Shown: piece by piece, positions 36,019 to 44,102 of the stretch
How the letters are laid out: the number at the start of each line of letters is the position of its first letter
How positions within the stretch are numbered: the first letter of the stretch is position 1
NCBI RefSeq assembly: GCF_007004665.1
Contig: NZ_ML660057.1
Location: 62,001-126,000, forward strand
Length of the DNA stretch: 64,000 nt
Direction of reading: 5' to 3'
Origin: Denitrobaculum tricleocarpae
GTDB lineage: Bacteria; Pseudomonadota; Alphaproteobacteria; Kiloniellales; Kiloniellaceae
Position numbers and translations under genes: made by a program
The notes under the pieces: model-generated
What the model saw: the letters and a program-made list of their open reading frames with translations, nothing else
What the model was told of the DNA's origin: nothing
Database searches by the model: none

Positions 36019-36784
36019 CCGCCAGCTCCAGTTCCGCCGTCTGGGCTTCGTCACGGATCAGAGCCCAAAGACGCTCGCGCAGGGGTGCCAGTTCAAGCAG
36101 ACCCGCCGTGCCCTGCCGTTCATCCAGCGGCACATCGATAATGATTTCTTCCCGCACCCGCCCCGGCCGCCGCGAGAGGACAACGACGCGATGCGCCAGC
36201 CGCAAGGCCTCATCGAGATTGTGGGTGACGTAAACCGCGGTCAGCTTTTCGCGCAGCCAAAGTCCGACAAAATCTTCCATCAGAAGATTTCGGGTTTGCG
36301 CATCCAGCGCCGACAAGGGTTCGTCCATCAGCAGCACCGCAGGTTTGACCGCAAGCGCCCTCGCGATACCGACACGCTGGCGCATCCCGCCCGAGAGCTG
36401 CCGCACGTAAGCTCCGGCAAAGTCCGTCAGACCGGTTCGGGCTAGCGCATCTTCAACCCGTTCCCGGCGTTCATCCGAGGTGAGTTGGTGATGCTCGAGC
36501 GGCAGGCGCACGTTGCCTCGCACGGAACGCCAGGGCAGCAGCGCAAAATCCTGAAAAACATAGGTTAAGGGGTTCAGACAGCCCTCCGGCAAAGCGCCCT
36601 GCATCTCAACCCTGCCCTCACTTGGCTGCAAGAGCCCGCCCAGAATACCAAGCAACGTCGACTTGCCGCAGCCGGAGGGACCAATCAGCGCCAGGATCTC
36701 ACCCTCCCGCGCGTGCAGATCGACGGCCTCCAACGCCGTCAGGTCGTCATATTTATGCGTAATCCCCGTTGCCCGCAGTTCCAC
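36011..36784 (-). CDS. ABC transporter ATP-binding protein (SsuB/TauB-like)
   Basis: ATPase of 257 residues. Walker A GPSGCGKST, Q-loop TYVFQDFALLPWRSV, signature LSGGMRQRVGIARAL, Walker B AVLLMDEPLSALD, and switch His in VYVTHNLDEAL. All match the nitrate/sulfonate importer ATPases. It starts at GTG 36784 within a three-fold 19-bp tandem repeat; GGGGGA upstream serves as ribosome-binding site. Second gene of the operon after the substrate-binding protein. Confidence 0.94.
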   Translation of the reverse strand: MELRATGITHKYDDLTALEAVDLHAREGEILALIGPSGCGKSTLLGILGGLLQPSEGRVEMQGALPEGCLNPLTYVFQDFALLPWRSVRGNVRLPLEHHQLTSDERRERVEDALARTGLTDFAGAYVRQLSGGMRQRVGIARALAVKPAVLLMDEPLSALDAQTRNLLMEDFVGLWLREKLTAVYVTHNLDEALRLAHRVVVLSRRPGRVREEIIIDVPLDERQGTAGLLELAPLRERLWALIRDEAQTAELELADV

Positions 36785-36826
36785 GCTGTCCCCCAGTAGC
36801 CACGCTGTACTTTAGTAGCCACGCTG
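36781..36826. repeat. 19-bp tandem repeat at the ABC ATPase start codon
   Basis: Three copies of CCACGCTG at 36781, 36800 and 36819, each of the first two followed by an 11-base spacer ending AGTAG. The copy at 36781 contains the GTG start codon (minus strand) of the ATPase gene, so the start region was duplicated. The period is not a multiple of three, so the extra GTGs are out of frame. Confidence 0.8.
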
Positions 36827-36838
36827 CCTCAATACACC

Positions 36839-36883
36839 GAGCCTGACCGTCTCCAGAAAGTTTCAAGTGAAACGGTCAGGCTC
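36839..36883 (-). terminator. Intercistronic hairpin between substrate-binding protein and ATPase genes
   Basis: Perfect 12-bp inverted repeat GAGCCTGACCGT/ACGGTCAGGCTC (36839-36850, 36872-36883). A smaller inner repeat TTTCA/TGAAA lies in its spacer. No T run follows, so it is more likely an mRNA-stabilising or processing hairpin than a terminator. Confidence 0.6.
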
Positions 36884-36905
36884 ATCAGTATCTTCAAATC
36901 GCGTC

Positions 36906-38003
36906 TCAAGGCAGATTGAAATGCCCCTCGATGAACGACAGATCGATGATATCTGCCGGATTCAAGGACTTCGCCACCATCCCCCGCTCCTGATACCAGG
37001 CGACCTGCTTGTAGATATCACCGACGTCCAGACGCCCTTTCGGATCGATAAAAGGCGCACCCGCCTTGGTTTTGGCAGCGGTCGGTTTCGGCCCGACGTA
37101 CTTGTTGATCATCGGGATCAGTTCGTCCGCCTTGGCACCAAACTGCCGGTTACCTGAGCCGTCGAGCGCATTCATGCCCTCGTTGTAATCACCCGCCGCA
37201 CGCTGGTAGGCGCGCACGAATTTTTCCACGATTTCACGTCTTTCATCGATGTTCTTCGCCGAGGTAAAGAGCCCGCCAAGCTGGTAGGGCGTCTCCTGAT
37301 GCACCCAGCCGATGATCTTTGCCGCACCGGCCTTATCGAGTCCCTTGGCAATATGTGCGGGAATGATCATGGAGTCGATCTGACCAGACTTAAGTGCGCC
37401 GATCATCGCCGGCACCGACTGAAGGGGTTTCAAATTGATCTCCCCCAGATCGAAACCACGTTTGTCGGCGAGCTGCCCGATCATGTAGTGGAAGGAAGAT
37501 CCGGTCTGGGTCATACCGAAACTGCGGCCTGGAAACTTTTCGACCGAGGTGAAACCCGCGTCGAAAGCCTGATTGGACGCGAGATACGCCGAAAAGTCGT
37601 AACCCGGCTCCTCGCGGCTTTGCGCCCCGATCACCTTGAGCGCGCCCTTGGCGGCCAGATTGTAGAAACCGCCGGTAAAGGCCGTGACGCCGAAGTCGGC
37701 ATCCCCGGAAGCAATGGCGACGGCGACAGGCTGAGCGGCGCGAAAGAACTTGAATTCGACCTCCAGGCCCTCGTCCGCGTAGTAGCCCTTTTCCTGCGCG
37801 ATGAAGAGAGGCGAAGAAGAAACGAAGGTTAGAGCCGCGATGGTTATCTTTTCCGCCGCCTGCACCGCGCTGCTCGACAGGGCGCCAGCCGAGAATACGC
37901 CGGCAGCCACAGCAGCCCCGAGGGTAAAACGGGCCAAGCTTCCACCCAGAGCACGTCGGGAGAGGGTCTTTTTGCCTCCAGGTGCGAAACAGGTCGATTT
38001 CAT
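36906..38003 (-). CDS. ABC transporter substrate-binding protein (SsuA/THI5-like)
   Basis: Periplasmic binding protein of 365 residues with a long signal peptide holding twin arginines (TLSRRALGG) and ending SAVQAAEK, possibly a Tat substrate. The mature part matches the NMT1/THI5-like superfamily: FVSSSPLFIAQEKGYYADEG, VAIASGDADFGVTAFTGG. It would capture the ligand for the permease and ATPase encoded downstream. ATG 38003 follows GAGGAAGG. First gene of the operon. Confidence 0.93.
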   Translation of the reverse strand: MKSTCFAPGGKKTLSRRALGGSLARFTLGAAVAAGVFSAGALSSSAVQAAEKITIAALTFVSSSPLFIAQEKGYYADEGLEVEFKFFRAAQPVAVAIASGDADFGVTAFTGGFYNLAAKGALKVIGAQSREEPGYDFSAYLASNQAFDAGFTSVEKFPGRSFGMTQTGSSFHYMIGQLADKRGFDLGEINLKPLQSVPAMIGALKSGQIDSMIIPAHIAKGLDKAGAAKIIGWVHQETPYQLGGLFTSAKNIDERREIVEKFVRAYQRAAGDYNEGMNALDGSGNRQFGAKADELIPMINKYVGPKPTAAKTKAGAPFIDPKGRLDVGDIYKQVAWYQERGMVAKSLNPADIIDLSFIEGHFNLP

Positions 38004-38166
38004 TTTTTTCCTTCCTCTAACACTTATAAATCAGGCAAAGCTGATTCGCTCAAAAGCCAAAACTATTGCAAGTCTTCGGCTTTGTCCCGCACTTCAAACG
38101 GAAGATAAAGGCCGCTCAGAAATCGCAGCGCTTGATCCCGCAGCCTTTATGGCGGCAAAGTTGAGA

Positions 38167-39087
38167 ATGATCATGAGAAAACATCAGGCCCGGAACAGGG
38201 CGAACCGCCTGTCGCTCGCAGGCTGCGCGTTTTTGGGCTTCAGCGTCATGGCACCGCTCTCGGCCAAGGCGAACCAGTCGCCGGATGTCGTCAACTGCTA
38301 CGACGCGAAACGCGATCACGTTCAGATTGTGCTGCGCTCGGATTGCGTCGGCGAGGTGGTCAGCGACGAGAGAGCCGAAGCGATCAAACAGCGGCGAATC
38401 GAGCGTATCCGCGAAAAGCTTGAGAACCAGAGCAAACCTCTTGCCCCGGGAAAGCGCCTGGTCAGTATCGGGACAGGTTTCTTCGTGGCCCCGGGAGGCG
38501 TGGTCCTCACCAACAATCACGTGGTTGCCAGCTGTCCGCAGGTTTCCGTCACGACAACCGCGGGACAGCGGCTCGAGGCAACCATCCAGGCAACCAGCCC
38601 GGCTTTTGATCTGGCTTTGCTCAAGACCAAGCTGGAAAGCAAGGTGCACGCGACCTTCGCCAGAAAAAACGACCAGTTGACCGATCTTCCTATCGTTCTG
38701 GTGGGTTATCCAAACCAGGGGATTGCGCCCATCAAACCGCTTCTTACACCGGGACGCACCCTGCAGCGCTATCAGGTGTCCCGGCTTGGTGTGATGGTTC
38801 CAATCCGTGCGGATGTTCGAAAGGGTAACAGTGGCGGCCCCGTGATCGATGAAAGCGGACGCGTCATCGGCGTGATCACCGCAAAAATCGATACGGTTTC
38901 AACCTTCAAGCAAACCGGCAAAGTCGTGCGCGATGTCGGTTACGCCGTCAGCAACTCTGTGGTTCTGGGCTTTCTCGAAAACAATCAGGTCACTGTCACG
39001 ACCGCGGACGTGAGCAAAAAGAACAGCGAGACGGAACTCTTCGACGGCGCAAAGCCCTATATCGTCAGGGTCGGATGCTGGCAGTAA
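38167..39087 (+). CDS. Exported trypsin-like serine protease (S1 family)
   Basis: Exported protein of about 306 residues with a signal peptide ending near LSAKANQ. Catalytic triad visible: His118 in LTNNHVVASC, Asp148 in SPAFDLALLK, Ser222 in VRKGNSGGPVID. No PDZ domain follows, unlike DegP/HtrA. A charged helical insertion precedes the protease domain (about 66-90), and cysteines near 44, 60 and 123 may form disulfides. The start is uncertain (ATGs at 38149, 38167 and 38173). It is divergent from the ABC operon and followed by a terminator. Confidence 0.87.
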   Translation: MIMRKHQARNRANRLSLAGCAFLGFSVMAPLSAKANQSPDVVNCYDAKRDHVQIVLRSDCVGEVVSDERAEAIKQRRIERIREKLENQSKPLAPGKRLVSIGTGFFVAPGGVVLTNNHVVASCPQVSVTTTAGQRLEATIQATSPAFDLALLKTKLESKVHATFARKNDQLTDLPIVLVGYPNQGIAPIKPLLTPGRTLQRYQVSRLGVMVPIRADVRKGNSGGPVIDESGRVIGVITAKIDTVSTFKQTGKVVRDVGYAVSNSVVLGFLENNQVTVTTADVSKKNSETELFDGAKPYIVRVGCWQ

Positions 39088-39097
39088 GACCACCGAC

Positions 39098-39116
39098 ATC
39101 CGACCCCGGATTTTTT
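39098..39116 (+). terminator. Intrinsic terminator after serine protease gene
   Basis: Short stem ATCCG/CGGAT with a 4-base loop, followed by a run of T residues, 11 bases past the stop codon. Confidence 0.65.
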
Positions 39117-39135
39117 CGCCTCGTTTTTGTGTGTC

Positions 39136-39615
39136 TTAACCGACCACTTCCCACGAACCATCGGGCTGACGACAGGCGCGGCCGTAGGCATCCTGTGCTT
39201 CCCCGCCCACATAAACCGTGTGGGTGTACTCACGGCAATAACGCCCTTGCGGGCTCTGGTAGGTCTGGACCGGCTTGATGGTGCCTGAGTTTCCGCTGTC
39301 CGGATTGTTCCAGGTCACCTCGTTGCCGGTCGGGGTGTATTCCAGGGCATCCTGCTCTGCACGATAGGCATATTGCTTGTCGGCCTTGTCGAGGCTCTGG
39401 CCGACCTGATTGCCGACAAAAGCACCGATCAGTGCGCCCGCGGCGGTCGCGGCAAGCTGTCCGGATCCGCTGCCGAACTGAGCACCGGCCACGGCGCCAC
39501 CGACGCCGCCAAGCAGTGTGCCGACGGTTTCCTTGGTGCCGTATTGATCGTTGTTCGCACAGCCTGCGACCGAAAGACCCAAGACGGCGACGAGGATGAA
39601 TTTCATAGGTGTCAT
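39136..39615 (-). CDS. Glycine-zipper lipoprotein
   Basis: Lipoprotein of about 159 residues: signal peptide with lipobox LSVAGCAN, then a glycine-zipper 2TM domain (about 32-75: TLLGGVGGAVAGAQFG and AAGALIGAFVGNQVG). A C-terminal domain resembles bacterial surface-antigen-like proteins (YCREYTHTVYVGG, YGRACRQPDGSWEVVG) with two Cys. These proteins are usually outer-membrane associated; the role is not well defined. ATG 39615 or 39606. Upstream lies a cluster of GTTCA half-sites also found at the PhoPQ-like locus. Confidence 0.88.
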   Translation of the reverse strand: MTPMKFILVAVLGLSVAGCANNDQYGTKETVGTLLGGVGGAVAGAQFGSGSGQLAATAAGALIGAFVGNQVGQSLDKADKQYAYRAEQDALEYTPTGNEVTWNNPDSGNSGTIKPVQTYQSPQGRYCREYTHTVYVGGEAQDAYGRACRQPDGSWEVVG

Positions 39616-39714
39616 GGTTGGTCTCACTTTACTTCCAGGTATCCGGCGCAATGCTCTTCACTGCCGCCGTGTGAATATGACGCCAACTCTAGTGCACTCA
39701 GATTGAAACGATGC

Positions 39715-39751
39715 TGAACAGCCTGTTCATCTCCCGTTCAGCTACATGAAC
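39715..39751 (-). promoter_or_regulatory. PhoP-box-like site upstream of glycine-zipper lipoprotein
   Basis: Four GTTCA/TGAAC half-sites in 37 bases: TGAAC 39715-39719, GTTCA 39725-39729, GTTCA 39736-39740, TGAAC 39747-39751. The two central copies are direct repeats with an 11-base period (TGTTCA-N5-CGTTCA), the layout of a PhoP box. The outer copies make overlapping palindromes. The site is about 100 bases upstream of the lipoprotein start. Confidence 0.55.
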
Positions 39752-39777
39752 ATGATTTTTTTCTTTAAAATCAGGTA

Positions 39778-41163
39778 CTAATCGGTTCTTCGCGCACCCG
39801 GCAGTGTCAAAGCCGCCCGCAAACCCTGCGTGGGCGATTCCTGCAGCGCGAGTTTTCCGTCATAAAGTCCCGCAATGTCGGCCACGATTGAGAGGCCGAG
39901 TCCCGAACCTGGAACCGATTCGTCCAGACGCTTTCCCCGCTGGATGACCTCTTCCCGGCGGGCCGGCGGCAGGCCGGGGCCATCGTCGTCCACAAGAATG
40001 CAGAACTCGCCATCGCGGAGACTCACGGAGACATTGACCTGCTCTCTTGCCCACTTACAGGCGTTGTCCATCAGATTGCCGGTCATCTCCTCCAGGTCCT
40101 GACGTTCACCGCGAAACAACAGATCGTCTTCACACTCGACCTCGATCGAGATGTCCCGGCGCGCATGAATGCGCAACAGCGTGCGCCTGAGATCTTCGAG
40201 CACCTCTGCGACCTCGGTGCGAACCCCCAGGACTCCCCCGCTGGCGGCGGTCCGCGCCCGCACCAGATAGTGATCGACGTGGCGCTGCATCAGGATGGTC
40301 TGCTGACTGACCGTATCTGCGAGCGGCTCGGTGGAGGCCGCGGATTCGTTGAGCAGAACTGAAAGCGGCGTTTTCAGCGCATGCGCGAGATTGCCCACAT
40401 GGGTGCGCGCGCGCTCGACAACGGCCGTGTTATGCTCGAGGAGGGCATTGACTTCGGCTGCCAGCGGTTGGATCTCGCTGGGAAAGGGCCCGGTTAACTG
40501 GTCGTCGCGGCCGGAGCGGATATCGGCCAAAGCGACCTGGATACGGCGCAGAGGTTTCAGGCCGAATCGGACCTGAAAAAACATGGCCAGCACCAGGCCG
40601 CCGCCAAGAAGTCCGAGAGACCAGGCCAGAGTCGAATTAAAGCGCCGGATGTCGGCGACCATTTCCGATCGATCGCCCGCCACGACAAAATCCAGCGGAA
40701 AATCCGCCCCGGCCAGGATAATCTCCCGCGCGACAAGACGCAGGCTCTGGCCATCCGGACCGGGCACATTCGCGGTTCGAAGATCCGCCCCGGCCTTGGG
40801 ATCGGGCCCGGGCAACGTCCAATCCCAAAGCGAACGCGATCGCAGGGGTTCCAGAAGAACAGGCTCCGGAGCGCCCGCGTCTGTCCGGCGCTGGGAAATC
40901 TGCCAATACCAGCCTGAGTAAGGCTGCTCAAAGCGTGCTTCGCTGAGCGCCGCCGTCATATCGACGCGGCCTTCGGCAGCGATTTCGCTTCCTGTTACAA
41001 GGCTTTCCAGCAAGACGGTCAGACGATCGTCGAACGACCGCTCGACATACTCCAGAAACAGGGACGATAAAACCAGACCCCCGACGGCCAGGCCCGATAC
41101 GCACCAGAGCGCCGCGCCGGCGATCAACCGGAATGCCAGGGACCTGGACCCATTGTTGATCAT
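39778..41163 (-). CDS. PhoQ/QseC-like sensor histidine kinase
   Basis: Membrane kinase of about 461 residues. First membrane segment about 12-37, periplasmic sensor to about 170, second segment, HAMP, then HisKA with NLAHALKTPLSVLLNE (the HALKTP form typical of PhoQ-type kinases). The ATPase domain shows NLMDNACKWA, VDDDGPGLP and GSGLGLSIV. ATG 41163 is four bases after the response-regulator stop, so it is co-transcribed with it. PhoQ senses divalent cations, acid or cationic peptides; the signal here is inference only. Confidence 0.92.
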   Translation of the reverse strand: MINNGSRSLAFRLIAGAALWCVSGLAVGGLVLSSLFLEYVERSFDDRLTVLLESLVTGSEIAAEGRVDMTAALSEARFEQPYSGWYWQISQRRTDAGAPEPVLLEPLRSRSLWDWTLPGPDPKAGADLRTANVPGPDGQSLRLVAREIILAGADFPLDFVVAGDRSEMVADIRRFNSTLAWSLGLLGGGLVLAMFFQVRFGLKPLRRIQVALADIRSGRDDQLTGPFPSEIQPLAAEVNALLEHNTAVVERARTHVGNLAHALKTPLSVLLNESAASTEPLADTVSQQTILMQRHVDHYLVRARTAASGGVLGVRTEVAEVLEDLRRTLLRIHARRDISIEVECEDDLLFRGERQDLEEMTGNLMDNACKWAREQVNVSVSLRDGEFCILVDDDGPGLPPARREEVIQRGKRLDESVPGSGLGLSIVADIAGLYDGKLALQESPTQGLRAALTLPGARRTD

Positions 41164-41167
41164 TGGA

Positions 41168-41839
41168 TCAGGCACCGTCTTCGGGCTCGGCAAGACAATA
41201 GCCAAGGCCTCGGACGGTTTGGATCAGATTCACCTTCAGCTTTTTGCGGAGCCGTCCAACGAAGACTTCGACGGTATTGGAATCCCGGTCAAAGTCCTGG
41301 TCATAGAGGTGCTCGGTCAGCTCGATGCGCGATACGACCCGTCCGCGGTGATGCATGAGGTAAGTCAGAAGGCGATACTCCAGTGACGTCAGTTTCACTG
41401 CCGTCCCGTTCACCGTAACCCGCGCGGCCCGGGTGTCGATCAAAAGCGGTCCGCATTCGAGCTCGTTGGTCGCATGACCGGCCGCCCGGCGCAGAAGCGC
41501 ACGGATGCGCGCCAGGAGTTCTTCCATGACGAAGGGCTTTGCAAGATAATCGTCGGCACCGGCATCAAAACCTGCCACCTTCTCGCTCCAGCGGTCTCTC
41601 GCGGTCAGAATCAGGACCGGCATACTTCGTCCGTCACGGCGCCAGCGCTCCAGAACCGTCAGGCCATCGATCTTTGGCAGCCCGAGATCCAGAACAACGC
41701 CGTCATAGGGTTCCGTATCGCCCAAAAAGTGCCCGTCCTCGCCATTATGAGCGGCATCAACCACATATCCGGCATCCTCGAGCCCGGCTTTCAACTGGCG
41801 GGCAAGATCCGGATCGTCTTCAACGACCAAGAGCCGCAT
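41168..41839 (-). CDS. PhoP-like OmpR-family response regulator
   Basis: Regulator of 223 residues. The receiver begins MRLLVVEDDPDLARQL, phospho-acceptor Asp in GVVLDLGLPKIDGL, conserved Lys in DDYLAKPFVMEEL. A winged-helix DNA-binding domain follows (LTSLEYRLLTYLMHHRGRVV, NTVEVFVGRLRKKL, TVRGLGYCL). The overall sequence is closest in feel to PhoP. It lies between a PepSY gene upstream and its kinase downstream. GTTCA direct repeats with the 11-bp PhoP-box period precede the operon, so autoregulation is likely. Confidence 0.92.
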   Translation of the reverse strand: MRLLVVEDDPDLARQLKAGLEDAGYVVDAAHNGEDGHFLGDTEPYDGVVLDLGLPKIDGLTVLERWRRDGRSMPVLILTARDRWSEKVAGFDAGADDYLAKPFVMEELLARIRALLRRAAGHATNELECGPLLIDTRAARVTVNGTAVKLTSLEYRLLTYLMHHRGRVVSRIELTEHLYDQDFDRDSNTVEVFVGRLRKKLKVNLIQTVRGLGYCLAEPEDGA

Positions 41840-41911
41840 CGCTTTTCCTTTTTAATTCAGAGGGTTCGCTTTGGATTTCTGCTCCGCCACAGCTCAACAA
41901 CGCCATAGTCT

Positions 41912-42232
41912 TCACTTCAGGATACGGCCGCTGCGGGCATCGACGGTCACACGCCGGACTTTGCCGTTTTTACCCAGGATCTTAATGACATAGCGGTACT
42001 TTCCGCCGTTCCGGGTCAGCTTCGCGTCCAGCAGTCTGCCTGGATAGCGTGCGCGGACCTTGGGCAAAATCGCATCCAGGGGCTGAGCCTGACCGCTGGA
42101 GACAGCATCCCGCGCCCTGTCATGGTCCTGCGCGGACACAGGTGGCACGGAAAGCATGACAACGGCCAGCCCCAGCGCAAATAGCAGGGCGCGGGCGGGT
42201 TGGCAGAGAAATGTCACGAGTTGCTGCATCAT
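41912..42232 (-). CDS. Small exported PepSY-domain protein
   Basis: Exported protein of about 106 residues: signal peptide ending VPPVSAQDH, then a PepSY domain (AILPKVRARYPGRLLDAKLT and a C-terminal VDARSGRILK motif). PepSY domains often regulate proteases or bind to sensor proteins; next to two-component genes they are thought to tune the kinase. It is the first gene of the operon with the PhoPQ-like pair (72-base gap). ATG 42232 marks the signal peptide. The C-terminal end is similar to that of the divergent His-rich protein. Confidence 0.85.
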   Translation of the reverse strand: MMQQLVTFLCQPARALLFALGLAVVMLSVPPVSAQDHDRARDAVSSGQAQPLDAILPKVRARYPGRLLDAKLTRNGGKYRYVIKILGKNGKVRRVTVDARSGRILK

Positions 42233-42257
42233 GGCCACTTTCCTAGCCCCTGGAACC

Positions 42258-42294
42258 TGAACAGCGAATGAACAGCCCATCCAGGATCAGTTCA
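42258..42294. promoter_or_regulatory. PhoP-box-like site in PepSY-phoPQ / His-rich divergent promoter
   Basis: TGAAC at 42258-42262 and 42269-42273 gives, on the minus strand, TGTTCA-N5-TGTTCA with an 11-base period. A third half-site GTTCA is at 42290-42294. It lies between two divergent starts (42232 and 42363), where one site could control both. The same arrangement occurs at 39715-39751. Confidence 0.6.
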
Positions 42295-42362
42295 GCGGGA
42301 CTATGGCAGTGTCCCTCACCATCGTCCATCCCACCCGGATGAAACTTGGTTTGGAGGCACAC

Positions 42363-42854
42363 ATGAGAAAACTACTGATCCTATTCGGCGCGCTCAGCAT
42401 GATCCTGGCCGGCACAGCCGGCGCGCAAGCCGGTGACCGGCACGGTGGGCACAACAGCAGCCGTCACTACAGCCATAGCTATCATTCCAGCCCTTACTGG
42501 GCCGGGGCCATCTTCTTTGGCCATCATGACCGCGGCCACCGAGCCTATGACCGGCGTTACGACCGCCGCTACGGACACCATCGCTCGCATCGGCATTACG
42601 GTCACAAGCACGGATACTATGACCGTCACGGCTACTACAAGAAACACAAGCACGGACACAAGTTTCACAAGCGCCGTATCCTGCCGATCAAAAAGATCGT
42701 CAAGAAGCTTCGCCACCGCAACTACCACGACATCTCAAGGATCGTCTTGAAACACGACCGCTACAGAGTCCGCGCATATGATCGGAAGGGACGCCCGGTG
42801 AAGCTGGTCGTGAACGCCCACAATGGCCGTATTCTTAAGAAGCGATACCGGTAG
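42363..42854 (+). CDS. Exported His/Tyr/Arg-rich protein with PepSY-like C-terminus
   Basis: Exported protein of about 163 residues with a signal peptide ending TAGAQAGD. The mature part to about residue 115 is extremely rich in His, Tyr, Arg, Gly and Lys (segments such as HYSHSYHSSPYW and YDRRYGHHRSHRHYG). The C-terminal 45 residues (RIVLKHDRYRVRAYDRKGRP, NAHNGRILKK) resemble the end of the PepSY protein encoded divergently. Metal or anion binding is plausible (inference). ATG 42363 follows GGAGG. It shares a promoter region with the PhoPQ-like operon. Confidence 0.8.
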   Translation: MRKLLILFGALSMILAGTAGAQAGDRHGGHNSSRHYSHSYHSSPYWAGAIFFGHHDRGHRAYDRRYDRRYGHHRSHRHYGHKHGYYDRHGYYKKHKHGHKFHKRRILPIKKIVKKLRHRNYHDISRIVLKHDRYRVRAYDRKGRPVKLVVNAHNGRILKKRYR

Positions 42855-42890
42855 TAACGCTGCCTGCGGAAATACACGCACCCCCTATGA

Positions 42891-42922
42891 AAACCGCGGC
42901 GAATGCACCTTCGCCGCGGTTT
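42891..42922. terminator. Bidirectional terminator
   Basis: Perfect 13-bp stem AAACCGCGGCGAA/TTCGCCGCGGTTT (42891-42903, 42910-42922) with a 6-base loop, flanked by A and T residues on both sides. It sits between the convergent His-rich and GNAT genes and can end both. Confidence 0.85.
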
Positions 42923-42965
42923 GTCATTTTGCCTATCGGAGCGTATCGCGCAGCGCCCGAGTTCC

Positions 42966-43670
42966 TTATCCGAATGCAGATAAGCGCCGGAGCTGACGTC
43001 CCTGCGCATCGAAATTCGCGGGATCGAGCCACCCCTCCATCCGACGCCGGATATCGGGCCAATCCTGATCTGTCATTCCGAACCAGGCAGTGTCCCGGTT
43101 GCGCCCCTTGTAGATGGTTGCCTGACGAAAGATCCCCTCGAACTGAAAACCAAGCCGTGCCGCCGCCGCGCGGGAGCTCGCGTTCAGCGCATCGCACTTC
43201 CACTCGTAACGCCGATAACCCAGTTCATCGAACACCCGGCGCATCAGCAGATACATGGCCTCGGTTGCCGCTGCCGTTTTCTGCAGCTCCGGCGCATAGT
43301 TAATGTGCCCGACTTCTATAACGCCGACTGTGGGCTCAATCCTCAAGTAGCTGGCAACGCCGATGGCCCTTCCGCTCGCCTTGTCGACAATCGCATGAAA
43401 CAGGGGGTCGTCGCCCTGACAGTCACGGCTTATCCAAGCCCGAAAATCCGCAAGGGACTCAAAGGGGCCGTAAGGCAGATAGGTCCAGATCCGGCCGTCC
43501 CGGTCTTTGAGATTCGCGTCATGAAGATCTGCCGCATGCCGTTCAGGATCGAGCGGTTCGACACGACAGCTGCGGCCCTCGATTGGCGTCCTTGCCGGCC
43601 GCTGTCGGGCGCTCCACTCCGCGACAGGAAAACCGACGGGTAAACCGAGTTCATTCTCAACCTGGCTCAT
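42966..43670 (-). CDS. GNAT N-acetyltransferase (RimJ/RimL-like)
   Basis: Cytosolic acetyltransferase of about 234 residues. The fold blocks are visible: SCRVEPLDPERHAADLHDAN at the start, IGVASYLRIEPTVGVIEVGH, the acetyl-CoA region MYLLMRRVFDELGYRRYEWK and NASSRAAAARLGFQFEGIFR, then the C-terminal NRDTAWFGMTDQDW. These match acetyltransferases acting on amino acids or N-termini, class RimJ/RimL. ATG 43670 chosen; the upstream extension looks non-coding. Confidence 0.88.
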   Translation of the reverse strand: MSQVENELGLPVGFPVAEWSARQRPARTPIEGRSCRVEPLDPERHAADLHDANLKDRDGRIWTYLPYGPFESLADFRAWISRDCQGDDPLFHAIVDKASGRAIGVASYLRIEPTVGVIEVGHINYAPELQKTAAATEAMYLLMRRVFDELGYRRYEWKCDALNASSRAAAARLGFQFEGIFRQATIYKGRNRDTAWFGMTDQDWPDIRRRMEGWLDPANFDAQGRQLRRLSAFG

Positions 43671-44102
43671 GCTTGCTCCAAAATCGGTAAAATCACAGGT
43701 CCCGATTTTAACCCCGGCAGGCGCGGTGCAAAGATCCAGTCCCAAGGCCGCGGCAGCGCCACTTGAATGCCCGGGCGGGCGCTCAAGAGCAGTAATCCAA
43801 GCGCCGCCGGTTCACGTCCGGCTGGACGAAATACCGGTCAGGTGCGCCCGGAGCGTGCAGCATCGAACGCTCAAACGGCCATCTTCGACGTGGAATTTCA
43901 CAATGGAAGGTGACAGCGTCGCAGCCAGAAAACGCGAGATTCTCCCTGCATTTTTAGAGCTGTACAACCCAAACGGACTTGCACTTATAGACGTATTAAA
44001 CCAGCGATTTAACCTTCATGGTTGCTTAATGAAAGGCTTTTAATACGTGATTTAACGACTTTTGGATCAGCCGACGAAAAAGAATAAATTGGGGTACCAC
44101 CG
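43671..44102. other. Divergent intergenic region upstream of chemoreceptor
   Basis: About 430 bases. A 46-codon open frame from ATG 43903 has no ribosome-binding site and is not called. A long-armed inverted repeat (listed separately) and AT-rich sequence at 43980-44060 probably form the chemoreceptor promoter region. Confidence 0.45.
43991..44048. repeat. 10-bp inverted repeat upstream of chemoreceptor gene
   Basis: ACGTATTAAA (43991-44000) and TTTAATACGT (44039-44048), perfect arms separated by 38 bases, ending 54 bases before the receptor start. GATTTAAC occurs twice in the same stretch. Confidence 0.6.

Noticed and set aside
43903-44043. Possible 46-codon gene upstream of the chemoreceptor
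   Set aside because: No ribosome-binding site and its end lies within the inverted repeat; protein sequence looks plausible but support is too weak.
43991-44060. CtrA box (TTAA-N7-TTAAC) upstream of the chemoreceptor
   Set aside because: TTAA half-sites are present but the spacing is eight or nine bases instead of seven.
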